Part shown: positions 28,401-39,153 of the stretch, in pieces
Position numbering within the stretch: position 1 is the stretch's first letter
Layout: every line of letters begins with the position of its first letter
Assembly: GCA_032718475.1 (NCBI GenBank)
Contig: JAUCBJ010009143.1
Span: forward strand, 239,586 to 303,585
Direction of reading: 5' to 3'
DNA from: Nemertoderma westbladi
Lineage: Eukaryota > Xenacoelomorpha > Nemertodermatida > Nemertodermatidae
Length of the DNA stretch: 64,000 nucleotides
Program-made: the position numbers and the translations under genes
The notes under the pieces: generated by a model
Seen by the model: only the letters and a program-made list of their open reading frames with translations
The model's database searches: none
Told to the model about the DNA's origin: nothing

Positions 28401-29830
28401 GCCACCAGATCTCCATATTAATCTACCTTCTACTTCGGCACACTCGAAGCCTCACTACCTGGCCAGCAGCACTCCAGATTAATTTATCTTCTACTTCAAC
28501 TGGGCCACCAGATCTCCCTATTAATCTACCTTCTACTTCGGCACACTCGAAGCCTCACTACCTGGCCAGCAGCACTCCAGATTAATTTATCTTCTACTTC
28601 AACTGGGCCACCAGATCTCCCTATTAATCTACCTTCTACTTCGGCACACTCGAAGCCTCACTACCTGGCCAGCAGCACTCCAGATTAATTTATCTTCTAC
28701 TTCAACTGGGCCACCAGATCTCCCTATTAATCTACCTTCTACTTCGGCACACTCGAAGCCTCACCACCCGGCCAGCAGCACTCCAGATTAATTTATCTTC
28801 TACTTCAACTGGGCCACCAGATCTCCCTATTAATCTACCTTCTACTTCCGCACACTCGAAGCCTCACCACCTGGCCAGCAGCACTCCAGATTAATTTATC
28901 TTCTACTTCAACTGGGCCACCATATCTCAATATTATTCTACCTTCTACTTCCGCACACTCGAAGCCTCACCACCTGGCCAGCAGCACTCCAGATTAATTT
29001 ATCTTTTACTTCAACTGGGCCACCAGATCTCAATATTATTCTACCTTCTACTTCCGCACACTCGAAGCCTCACCACCTGGCCAGCAGCACTCCAGATTAA
29101 TTTATCTTCTACTTCAACTGGGCCACCAGATCTCAATATTATTCTACCTTCTACTTCCGCACACTCGAAGCCTCACCACCTGGCCAGCAGCACTCCAGAT
29201 TAATTTATCTTCTACTTCAACTGGGCCACCGGATCTTCCTATTAATCTACCTTCTACTTCCTCGAAGCCTCACCACCTGGCCAGCAGCACTCTAGATTAA
29301 TTTATCTTCTACTTCAACTGGGCTACCAGATCTCCCTATTAATCTACCTTCTACTTCCGCACACTCGAAGCCTCACCACCTGGCCAGCAGCACTCCAGAT
29401 TAATTTATCTTCTACTTCAACTGGGCCACCAGATCTCCCTATTAATCCACCTTCTACTTCCGCACACTCGAAGCCTCACCACCTGGCCAGCAGCACTCTA
29501 GATTAATTTATCTTCTACTTCAACTGGGCCACCAGATCTCCCTATTAATCTAACTTCTACTTCCGCACACTCAAAGCCTCACCACCTGGCCAGCAGCACT
29601 CCAGATTAATTTATCTTCTACTTCAACTGGGCCACCAGATCTCCCTATTAATCTACCTTCTACTTCCGCACACTCGAAGCCACACCACCTGGCCAGCAGC
29701 ACTCCAGATTAATTTATCTTTTACTTCAACTGGGCCACCAGATCTCCCTATTAATCTACCTTCTACTTCCCCACACTCGAAGCCTCATCAACTGGGTCAG
29801 CAGCTCTCCAGATTAATTTATCTTCTACTT
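25426..29830 (+). repeat. 14-15-mer higher-order repeat within the satellite (about 1.44-1.55 kb, about three copies)
   Basis: The marker AGATCTCCAT occurs at 25,426, 26,971 and 28,407 (spacings 1,545 and 1,436 bp). The marker CGGATCTTCC occurs at 26,146, 27,691 and 29,230 (spacings 1,545 and 1,539 bp). These equal 15 x 103, 14 x 103 - 6 and 15 x 103 - 6. The missing six bases are accounted for by a variant unit lacking GCACAC (TTCCTCGAAG) near 27,720. A rare CACCAAATGG variant at 26,911 and 28,347 gives the same 1,436-bp spacing. Confidence 0.85.
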
Positions 29831-31199
29831 CAACTGGGCAACCAGATCTCCCTATTAATCAACCTTCTACTTCCACACACTAGAAGCCTCACCACCTGGC
29901 CAGCAGCACTCCAGATTAATTTATCTTCTACTTCAACTGGACCACCAGATCTCCCTATTAATCTACCTTCTACTTCCGCACACTCGAAGCCTCACCACCT
30001 GGCCAGCAGCACTCCAGATTAATTTATCTTCTACTTCAACTGGGCCACCAGATCTCCCTATTAATCTACATTCTACTTCCGCACACTCGAAGCCTCACCA
30101 CCTGGCCAGCAGCACTCCAGATTAATTTATCTTCTACTTCAACTGGGCCACCAGATCTCCCTATTAATCTACCTTCTACTTCCGCACCCTCGAAGCCTCA
30201 CCACCTGGCCAGCAGCACTCCAGATTAATTTATCTTCTACTTTAACTGGGCCACCAGATCTCCCGATTAATCCAACTTCTACTTCCGCACACTCGAAGCC
30301 TCACCACATGGCCAGCAGCACTCCAGATTAATTTATCTTCTACTTCAACTGGGCCACCAGATCTCCCTATTAATCAACCTTCTACTTCCGCACACTCGAA
30401 GCCTCACCACCTGGCCAGCAGCACTGCAGATTAATTTATCTTCTACTTCAACTGGGCCATCAGATCTCCCTATTAATCTACCTTCTACTTCCGCACACTC
30501 GAAGCCTCACCACCTGGCCAGCAGCACTCCAGATAAATTTATCTTCTACTTCAACTGGGCCACCAGATCTCCCTATTAATCTACCTTCTACTTCCGCACA
30601 CTCGAAGCCTCACCACCTGGCCAGCAGCACTCCAGATTAATTTATCTTCTACTTCAACTGGGCCACCAGATCTCCCTATTAATCAACCTTCTACTTCCGC
30701 ACACTCGAAGCCTCACCACCTGGCCAGCAGCACTGCAGATTAATTTATCTTCTACTTAAACTGGGCCACCAGATCTCCCTATTAATCTACCTTCTACTTC
30801 CGCACACTCGAAGCCTCACCACCTGGCCAGCAGCACTCCAGATTAATTTATCTTCTACTTCAACTGGGCCACCAGATCTCCCTATTAATCTACCTTCTAC
30901 TTCCGCACACTCGAAGCCTCACCACCTGGCCAGCAGCACTCCAGATTAATTTATCTTCTACTTCAACTGGGCCACCAGATCTCCCTATTAATCTACCTTC
31001 TACTTCCGCACACTCGAAGCCTCACCACCTGGCCAGCGGCACTCCAGATTAATTTATATTTTACTTCAACTGGGCCACCAGATCTCCCTATTAATTTACC
31101 TTCTACTTCCGCACACTCGAAGCCTCACCACCTGGCCAGCAGCACTCCAGATTAATTTATCTTCTACTTCAACTGGGCCACCAGATCTCCCTATTAATC

Positions 31200-34100
31200 T
31201 ACCTTCTACTTCGGCCCACTCGAAGCCTCACTACCTGGCCAGCAGCACTCCAGATTAATTTATCTTCTACTTCAACTGGGCCACCAGATCTCAATATTAT
31301 TCTACATTCTACTTCCGCACACTCGAATCCTCACCACCTGGCCAGCGGCACTCCAGATTAATTTATATTTTACTTCAACTGGGCCACCAGATCTCCCGAT
31401 TAATCCAACTTCTACTTCCCCACACTCGAAGCCTCACCACCTGGCCAGCAGCACTCCAGATTAATTTATCTTCTACTTCAACTGGGCCACAATATCTCCC
31501 TATTAATCTACCTTCTACTTCCGCACACTCGAAGCCTCACCACCTGGCCAGCAGCACTCCAGAATAATTTATCTTCTACTTCAACTGGGCCACCAGATCT
31601 CCCTATTAATCTACCTTCTACTTCCTCACACTCGAAGCCTCACCACCTGGCCAGCAGCACTCCAGATTAATTTATCTTCTACTTCAACTGGGCCACCAGA
31701 TCTCCCTATTAATCTACCTTCTACTTCCGCACCCTCGAAGCCTCACCACCTGGCCAGCAGCACTCCAGATTAATTTATCTTCTACTTCAACTGGGCCACC
31801 AGATCTCCCTATTAATCTACCTTCTACTTCGGCACACTCGAAGCCTCACCACATGGCCAGCAGCACTCCAGATTAATTTATCTTCTACTTCAACTGGGCC
31901 ACCAGATCTCCCTATTAATCTACCTTCTACTTCCGCACCCTCGAAGCCTCACCACCTGGCCAGCAGCACTCCAGATTAATTTATCTTCTACTTCAACTGG
32001 GCCACCAGATCTCCCGATTAATCTAACTTCTACTTCCGCACACTCGAAGCCTCACCACCTGGCCAGCAGCACTCCAGATTAATTTATCTTCTACTTCAAC
32101 TGGGCCACCAGATCTCCCTATTAATCTACCTTCTACTTCCGCACCCTCGAAGCCTCACCACCTGGCCAGCAGCACTCCAGATTAATTTATCTTCTACTTC
32201 AACTGGGCCACCAGATCTACCTATTAATCTACCTTCTACTTCGGCACACTCGAAGCCTCACCACCTGGCCAGCAGCACTCCAGATTCATTTATCTTCTAC
32301 TTCAACTGGGCCACCAGATCTCCCTATTAATCTACCTTCTACTTCCGCACCCTCGAAGCCTCACCACCTGGCCAGCAGCACTCCAGATTAATTTATCTTT
32401 TACTTCAACTGGGCCACCAGATCTCCCGATTAATCCAACTTCTACTTCCGCACACTCGAAGCCTCACCACCTGGCCAGCAGCACTCCAGATTAATTTATC
32501 TTCTACTTCAACTGGGCCACCAGATCTCCCGATTAATCCAACTTCTACTTCCGCACACTCGAAGCCTCACCACCTGGCCAGCAGCACTCCAGATTAATTT
32601 ATCTTCTACTTCAACTGGGCCACCAGATCTCCCTATTAATCTACCTTCTACTTCCGCACACTCGAAGCCTCACCACCTGGCCAGCAGCACTCCAGATTAA
32701 TTTATCTTCTACTTCAACTGGGCCACCATATCTCCCTATTAATCTACCTTCTACTTCCGCACCCTCGAAGCCTCACCACCTGGCCAGCAGCACTCCAGAT
32801 TAATTTATCTTCTACTTCAACTGGGCCACCAGATCTCCCGATTAATCCAACTTCTACTTCCGCACACTCGAAGCCTCACCACCTGGCCAGCAGCACTCCA
32901 GATTAATTTATCTTCTACTTCAACTGGGCCACCAGATCTCCCTATTAATCTACCTTCTACTTCGGCACACTCGAAGCCTCACCACCTGGCCAGCAGCACT
33001 CCAGATTAATTTATCTTCTACTTCAACTGGGCCACCAGATCTCCCTATTAATCTACCTTCTACTTCCGCACACTCGAAGCCTCACCACCTGGCCAGCAGC
33101 ACTCCAGATTAATTTATCTTCTACTTCAACTGGGCCACCAGATCTCCCTATTAATCTACCTTCTACTTCGGCACACTCGAAGCCTCACCACCTGGCCAGC
33201 AGCACTCCAGATTAATTTATCTTCTACTTCAACTGGGCCACCAGATCTCAATATTATTCTACCTTCTACTTCCGCACACTCGAAGCCTCACCACCTGGCC
33301 AGCAGCACTCCAGATTAATTTATCTTCTACTTCAACTGGGCCACCAGATCTCCCTATTAATCTACCTTCTACTTCCGCACACTCGAAGCCTCACCACCTG
33401 GCCAGCAGCACTCCAGATTAATTTATCTTCTACTTCAACTGGGCCACCAGATCTTCCTATTATTCTACCTTCTACTTCCGCACACTCGAAGCCTCACCAC
33501 CTGGCCAGCGGCACTCCAGATTAATTTATCTTCTACTTCAACTGGGCCACCAGATCTCCCTATTAATCTACCTTCTACTTCCGCACACTCGAAGCCTCAC
33601 CACCTGGCCAGCAGCACTCCAGATTAATTTATCTTCTACTTCAACTGGGCCACCAGATCTCAATATTATTCTACCTTCTACTTCCGCACACTCGAAGCCT
33701 CACCACCTGGCCAGCGGCACTCCAGATTAATTTATCTTTTACTTCAACTGGGCCACCAGATCTCCCTATTAATCTACCTTCTACTTCCGCACACTCGAAG
33801 CCTCACCACCTGGCCAGCAGCACTCCAGATTAATTTATCTTCTACTTCAACTGGGCCACCGGATCTTCCTATTAATCTACCTTCTACTTCCTCGAAGCCT
33901 CACCAGCTGGCCAGCAGCACTCTAGATTAATTTATCTTCTACTTCAACTGGGCCACCAGATCTCCCTATTAATCTACCTTCTACTTCCGCACACTCGAAG
34001 CCTCACCACCTGGCCAGCAGCACTCCAGATTAATTTATCTTCTACTTCAACTGGGCCACCAGATCTCCCTATTAATCTACCTTCTACTTCCGCACACTCG

Positions 34101-34580
34101 AAGCCTCACCACCTGGCCAGCAGCACTCCAGATTAATTTATCTTCTACTTCAACTGGGCCACCAGATCTCCCTATTAATCTACCTTCTACTTCCGCACAC
34201 TCGAAGCCTCACCACCTGGCCAGCAGCACTCCAGATTAATTTATCTTCTACTTCAACTGGGCCACCAGATCTCCCTATTAATCTACCTTCTACTTCCGCA
34301 CACTCGAAGCCTCACCACCTGGCCAGCAGCACTCCAGATTAATTTATCTTCTACTTCAACTGGGCCACCAGATCTCCCTATTAATCTACCTTCTACTTCG
34401 GCCCACTCGAAGCCTCACTACCTGGCCAGCAGCACTCCAGATTAATTTATCTTCTACTTCAACTGGGCCACCAGATCTCAATATTATTCTACATTCTACT
34501 TCCGCACACTCGAATCCTCACCACCTGGCCAGCGGCACTCCAGATTAATTTATATTTTACTTCAACTGGGCCACCAGATC
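31200..34580 (+). repeat. 31-unit duplication within the satellite (3,187 bp spacing)
   Basis: A private variant cluster occurs near 31,200-31,400 and again near 34,386-34,580 in the same order: TTCGGCCCACTCG, ACTACCTGG, TCTACATTCTAC, ACTCGAATCC, CCAGCGGCAC and TATATTTTAC. The ACTCGAATCC marker is at 31,321 and 34,508. The 3,187-bp spacing is 31 x 103 - 6, consistent with the one 6-bp-deleted unit near 33,890. Confidence 0.8.
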
Positions 34581-37381
34581 TCCCGATTAATCCAACTTCT
34601 ACTTCCGCACACTCGAAGCCTCACCACATGGCCAGCAGCACTCCAGATTAATTTATCTTCTACTTCAACTGGGCCACAATATCTCCCTATTAATCTACCT
34701 TCTACTTCCGCACACTCGAAGCCTCACCACCTGGCCAGCAGCACTCCAGATTAATTTATCTTCTACTTCAACTGGGCCACCAGATCTCCCTATTAATCTA
34801 CCTTCTACTTCCTCACACTCGAAGCCTCACCACCTGGCCAGCAGCACTCCAGATTAATTTATCTTCTACTTCAACTGGGCCACCAGATCTCCCTATTAAT
34901 CTACCTTCTACTTCCGCACCCTCGAAGCCTCACCACCTGGCCAGCAGCACTCCAGATTAATTTATCTTCTACTTCAACTGGGCCACCAGATCTCCCTATT
35001 AATCTACCTTCTACTTCCGCACACTCGAAGCCTCACCACCTGGCCAGCATCACTCCAGATTAATTTATCTTCTACTTCAACTGGGCCACCAGATCTCCCG
35101 ATTAATCCAACTTCTACTTCCGCACACTCGAAGCCTCACCACATGGCCAGCAGCACTCCAGATTAGTTTATCTTCTACTTCAACTGGGCCACCAGATCTC
35201 CCGATTAATCCAACTTCTACTTCCGCACACTCGAAGCCTCACCACCTGGCCAGCAGCACTCCAGATTAATTTATCTTCTACTTCAACTGGGCCACCAGAT
35301 CTCCCGATTAATCCAACTTCTACTTCCGCACACTCGAAGCCTCACCACCTGGCCAGCAGCACTCCAGATTAATTTATCTTCTACTTCAACTGGGCCACCA
35401 GATCTCCCTATTAATCTACCTTCTACTTCCGCACACTCGAAGCCTCACCACCTGGCCAGCAGCACTCCAGATTAATTTATCTTCTACTTCAACTGGGCCA
35501 CCAGATCTCCCTATTAATCTACCTTCTACTTCGGTACACTCGAAGCCTCACTACCTGGCCAGCAGCACTCCAGATTAATTTATCTTCTACTTCAACTGGG
35601 CCACCAGATCTCCCTATTAATCTACCTTCTACTTCGGCACACTCGAAGCCTCACTACCTGGCCAGCAGCACTCCAGATTAATTTATCTTCTACTTCAACT
35701 GGGCCACCAGATCTCCCTATTAATCTACCTTCTACTTCCGCACACTCGAAACCTCACCACCTGGCCAGCAGCACTCCAGATTAATTTATCTTCTACTTCA
35801 ACTGGGCCACCAGATCTCCCTATTAATCTACCTTCTACTTCCGCACCCTCGAAGCCTTACCACCTGGCCAGCAGCACTCCAGATTAATTTATCTTCTACT
35901 TCAACTGGGCCACCAGATCTCCCGATTAATCCAACTTCTACTTCCGCACACTCGAAGCCCCACCACCTGGCCAGCAGCACTCCAGATTAATTTATCTTCT
36001 ACTTCAACTGGGCCACCAGATCTCCCTATTAATCTACCTTCTACTTCGGCACACTCGAAGCCTCACCACCTGGCCAGCAGCACTCCAGATTAATTTATCT
36101 TCTACTTCAACTGGGCCACCAGATCTCCCTATTAATCTACCTTCTACTTCCGCACACTCGAAGCCTCACCACCTGGCCAGCAGCACTCCAGATTAATTTA
36201 TCTTCTACTTCAACTGGGCCACCAGATCTCCCTATTAATCTACCTTCTACTTCGGCACACTCGAAGCCTCACCACCTGGCCAGCAGCACTCCAGATTAAT
36301 TTATCTTCTACTTCAACTGGGCCACCAGATCTCAATATTATTCTACCTTCTACTTCCGCACACTCGAAGCCTCACCACCTGGCCAGCGGCACTCCAGATT
36401 AATTTATCTTTTACTTCAACTGGGCCACCAGATCTCCCTATTAATCTACCTTCTACTTCCGCACACTCGAAGCCTCACCACCTGGCCAGCAGCACTCCAG
36501 ATTAATTTATCTTCTACTTCAACTGGGCCACCAGATCTTCCTATTAATCTACCTTCTGCTTCCTCGAAGCCTCACCACCTGGCCAGCAGCACTCTAGATT
36601 AATTTATCTTCTACTTCAACTGGGCCACCAGATCTCCCTATTAATCTACCTTCTACTTCCACACACTCGAAGCCTCACCACCTGGCCAGCAGCACTCCAG
36701 ATTAATTTATCTTCTACTTCAACTGGGCCACCAGATCTCCCTATTAATCTACCTTCTACTTCCGCACACTCGAAGCCTCACCACCTGGCCAGCAGCACTC
36801 CAGATTAATTTATCTTCTACTTCAACTGGGCCACCAGATCTCCCTATTAATCTACCTTCTACTTCCGCACACTCGAAGCCTCACCACCTGGCCAGCAGCA
36901 CTCCAGATTAATTTATCTTCTACTTCAACTGGGCCACCAGATCTCCCTATTAATCTAACTTCTACTTCCGCACACTCGAAGCCTCACCACCTGGCCAGCA
37001 GCACTCCAGATTAATTTATCTTCTACTTCAACTGGGCCACCAGATCTCCCTATTAATCTACCTTCTACTTCCGCACACTCGAAGCCTCATCACCTGGCCA
37101 GCAGCACTCCAGATTAATTTATCTTTTACTTCAACTGGGCCACCAGATCTCCCTATTAATCTACCTTCTACTTCCGCACACTCGAAGCCTCACCACATGG
37201 CCAGCAGCACTCCAGATTAATTTATCTTTTACTTCAACTGGGCCACCAGATCTCCCTATTAATCTACCTTCTACTTCCGCACACTCGAAGCCTCACCCCC
37301 TGGCCAGCAGCACTCCAGATTAATTTATCTTCTACTTCAACTGGGCCACCAGATCTCCCTATTAATCCACCTTTTACTTCC

Positions 37382-37769
37382 ACCTCTTTTTATACAATCA
37401 TTTTATCTGAGTCCATTTCATTAATTTATATTCTAATTATTATATTATTCCATAATTAAACCGAAACAAAAAAACCTCGATGGCGCTCGGTAAATAAAAT
37501 GCCTCGAGAATAATGAAAAGGTCTACTTTTTTCCCATGAAATAAATAATTATAATTTATTTTTTTCACCCGAAAAAAAGTAAAATCAATGCAATCCTGTG
37601 TTCCTTTTTTCACTAGGGAAAAAAAGTACTCCTTTGTGGACAATTACAGAGATATTTTAACGAAAACAAAATATTTTACAAAAACAAAGTATTTTTTGTC
37701 CTCCGTTTAATCTGAGTTTCCTAGAAATAGTTAAAGCATTTTTTCCTCGGCATCGAAAAATAGGATGTA
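37382..37769. other. AT-rich spacer between satellite and fold-back element
   Basis: There are 388 bp of AT-rich unique-looking DNA with short A and T runs. I see no coding signal. The small open frames on the minus strand show no recognisable motif. Confidence 0.6.
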
Positions 37770-38012
37770 GGACAATTCGGTCCCGGACAATTCGGTCCCG
37801 GACAATTCGGTCCGGACAATTCGGTCCCGGACAATTCGGTCCCGGACAATTCGGTCCCAAAACACTAAATAAATGGGACCGAATTGTCCGGGACCGAATT
37901 GTCCGGGACCGAATTGTCCTAGGACCGAATTGTCCTAGGACCGAATTGTCCGGGACCGAATTGTCCGGGACCGAATTGTCCGGGACCGAATTGTCCGGGA
38001 CCGAATTGTCCG
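37770..38012. repeat. Inverted minisatellite cluster 1 (15-bp unit)
   Basis: Six forward GGACAATTCGGTCCC units (37,770-37,858, one shortened by a base) are followed by a 16-nt loop (AAAACACTAAATAAAT). About nine reverse-complement GGGACCGAATTGTCC units follow, two with a TA spacer (CCTAGGACC). The cluster is therefore itself a long hairpin. Confidence 0.95.
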
Positions 38013-38659
38013 GTTCCTGATAAGCAACTTTTTAGTGCTTTTTTGATATTGGTGAATGTTCTAGAACATTAGTAGAGATATTTGTTATGGTAGCTAGTGT
38101 GATTTACTTGCTAGAATTTTTTGAAATTTTAAAAATACTGTATTTTTTTTATTTTTGTTATTGGTAGTGTTCGAGAACATTATTATATATTATTTATTAA
38201 GGTGTAGCTAATGTTTTTTTTTACTAGCTAGCATTTCCTTGAAATTATAAAAACACTTGTGAAAACATTGATATTTCAGAATTAGGCCTAAACTGTTGCT
38301 GATTATATTAATTACCAACAATATTGATGATATTATAACAGTCCCTGAATGAGATCCAGCTATTATCTAGGATAATAGTTTAGGCTTGTTAACCAACCAA
38401 CAACACATACAGTATACTTACGCAGTATATAAAAAAATTCAGCTTTAAACATTTTAAATACATACTATTACTAGCTAGTAAATAATTCACAAGCTCCATA
38501 AAAACACCATAGCTACCATAAATAATAATGTTAACAAAAAAAAGTAAATTTTTTTTATTTAAAAAAAAAATACTAGCTAGTAAAAAAAACACTAGCTACC
38601 ATATAATAATATATATTAAGGTTCTAGAACATTCACCATTATATAGTACCAATTAAATT

Positions 38660-38922
38660 TGGTCCCGGACAATTCGGTCCTGGACAATTCGGTCCCGGAC
38701 AATTCGGTCCCGGACAATTCGGTCCCGGACAATTCGGTCCCATTAATAAGCATGTTTTGGGACCGAATTGTCCTAGTCAGTATCCGGACAATTCGGTCCC
38801 GGACAATTCGGTCCCGGACAATTCGGTCCTAAAACACAAAATTAATGGGACCGAATTGTCCGGGACCGAATTGTCCGGACCGAATTGTCCGGGACCGAAT
38901 TGTCCGGGACCAAATTGTCCTG
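38660..38922. repeat. Inverted minisatellite cluster 2 (15-bp unit)
   Basis: The order is forward units 38,660-38,740, an 18-nt spacer, one reverse unit 38,759-38,773, three forward units 38,783-38,829, a 17-nt spacer and about five reverse units 38,847-38,922. The second spacer (AAAACACAAAATTAAT) resembles the cluster-1 loop. The first spacer is its approximate reverse complement (ATTAATAAGCATGTTTT). Confidence 0.95.
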
Positions 38923-39153
38923 CTTCCCGAAAAATAAGAGAGCAAAAAAAGATTTTACTATTCCTCGAAAATGAGGATTTAAAAGCCGGAGAAAATTTAT
39001 ATTTACCCTGGATGGTGGTGTATCTTATTGTAAAAAAAAATAGAGTCTGAGAAAAAACACAACATATTAGCACCAGGTCAACATGAAATAACTATAATTT
39101 CAATGTTATAATTTCCAAATTATTTGTATAAGTAAACAAACCAAATTTGCGCT

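Larger units (their letters stand above)
1..37381 (+). repeat. 103-bp satellite DNA array, about 363 copies, left end outside window
   Basis: Unit starts recur every 103 bp (for example at 1, 104 and 207), all in one orientation, with no transposon or unique DNA inside. The consensus has about 25 A, 28 T, 38 C and 12 G, so it is strongly C-over-G on this strand and more GC-rich than the DNA to its right. The unit is a dimer of a 42-bp and a 61-bp half. Both halves begin with ATTAATYTAYCTTCTACTTC and both end in a CTGG(G)CCASCAG block. The 61-bp half has about 19 extra bases (CACACTCGAAGCCTCACCA). Each unit usually carries one AGATCT and one TGGCCA site. Variants of the segment after AGATCTC (CCTATTAATCTA, CCGATTAATCCA, CCAATTAATCCA, AATATTATTCTA) mark regional subfamilies. 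Because 103 is not a multiple of 3 and stops are frequent, it is not coding. The array stops abruptly near 37,381 in a slightly diverged last copy. No CENP-B-box-like motif was seen, so a centromeric role is open. Confidence 0.99.
37770..38922. mobile_element. Fold-back-like element: about 1.15-kb layered palindrome
   Basis: The interval is inverted-repeat at several nested levels around a centre near 38,340. The outermost layer is two clusters of the 15-bp unit GGACAATTCGGTCCC and its reverse complement (37,770-38,012 and 38,660-38,922). The next is GGTGAATGTTCTAGAAC at about 38,051-38,067, matched in inverse by GTTCTAGAACATTCACC at 38,621-38,637. Next come inverted TAGCTAGTGT / ACACTAGCTA and TACTAGCTAG blocks. 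The innermost is TAGGCCTAAACTGTT near 38,285, matched by AATAGTTTAGGCTT near 38,368. No transposase frame is inside. Minisatellite-bearing terminal inverted repeats are characteristic of fold-back (FB/Galileo/TU-type) DNA transposons, so a non-autonomous member is my inference. A large hairpin formed by duplication is the alternative. No target-site duplication was identified. Confidence 0.6.

Noticed and set aside
1-37381. CRISPR-like array
   Set aside because: There are no unique spacers. The whole 103-bp unit repeats and the context is eukaryotic.
1-37381. Proven centromere
   Set aside because: Length and higher-order structure are compatible, but no CENP-B-box-like motif was seen and position on the chromosome is unknown.
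38757-39073. Overlapping open frames on both strands rich in Gly-Pro-Asn-Cys or Gln-Phe-Gly-Pro
   Set aside because: They are translations of the 15-bp inverted minisatellite followed by AT-rich DNA, with no independent coding support.
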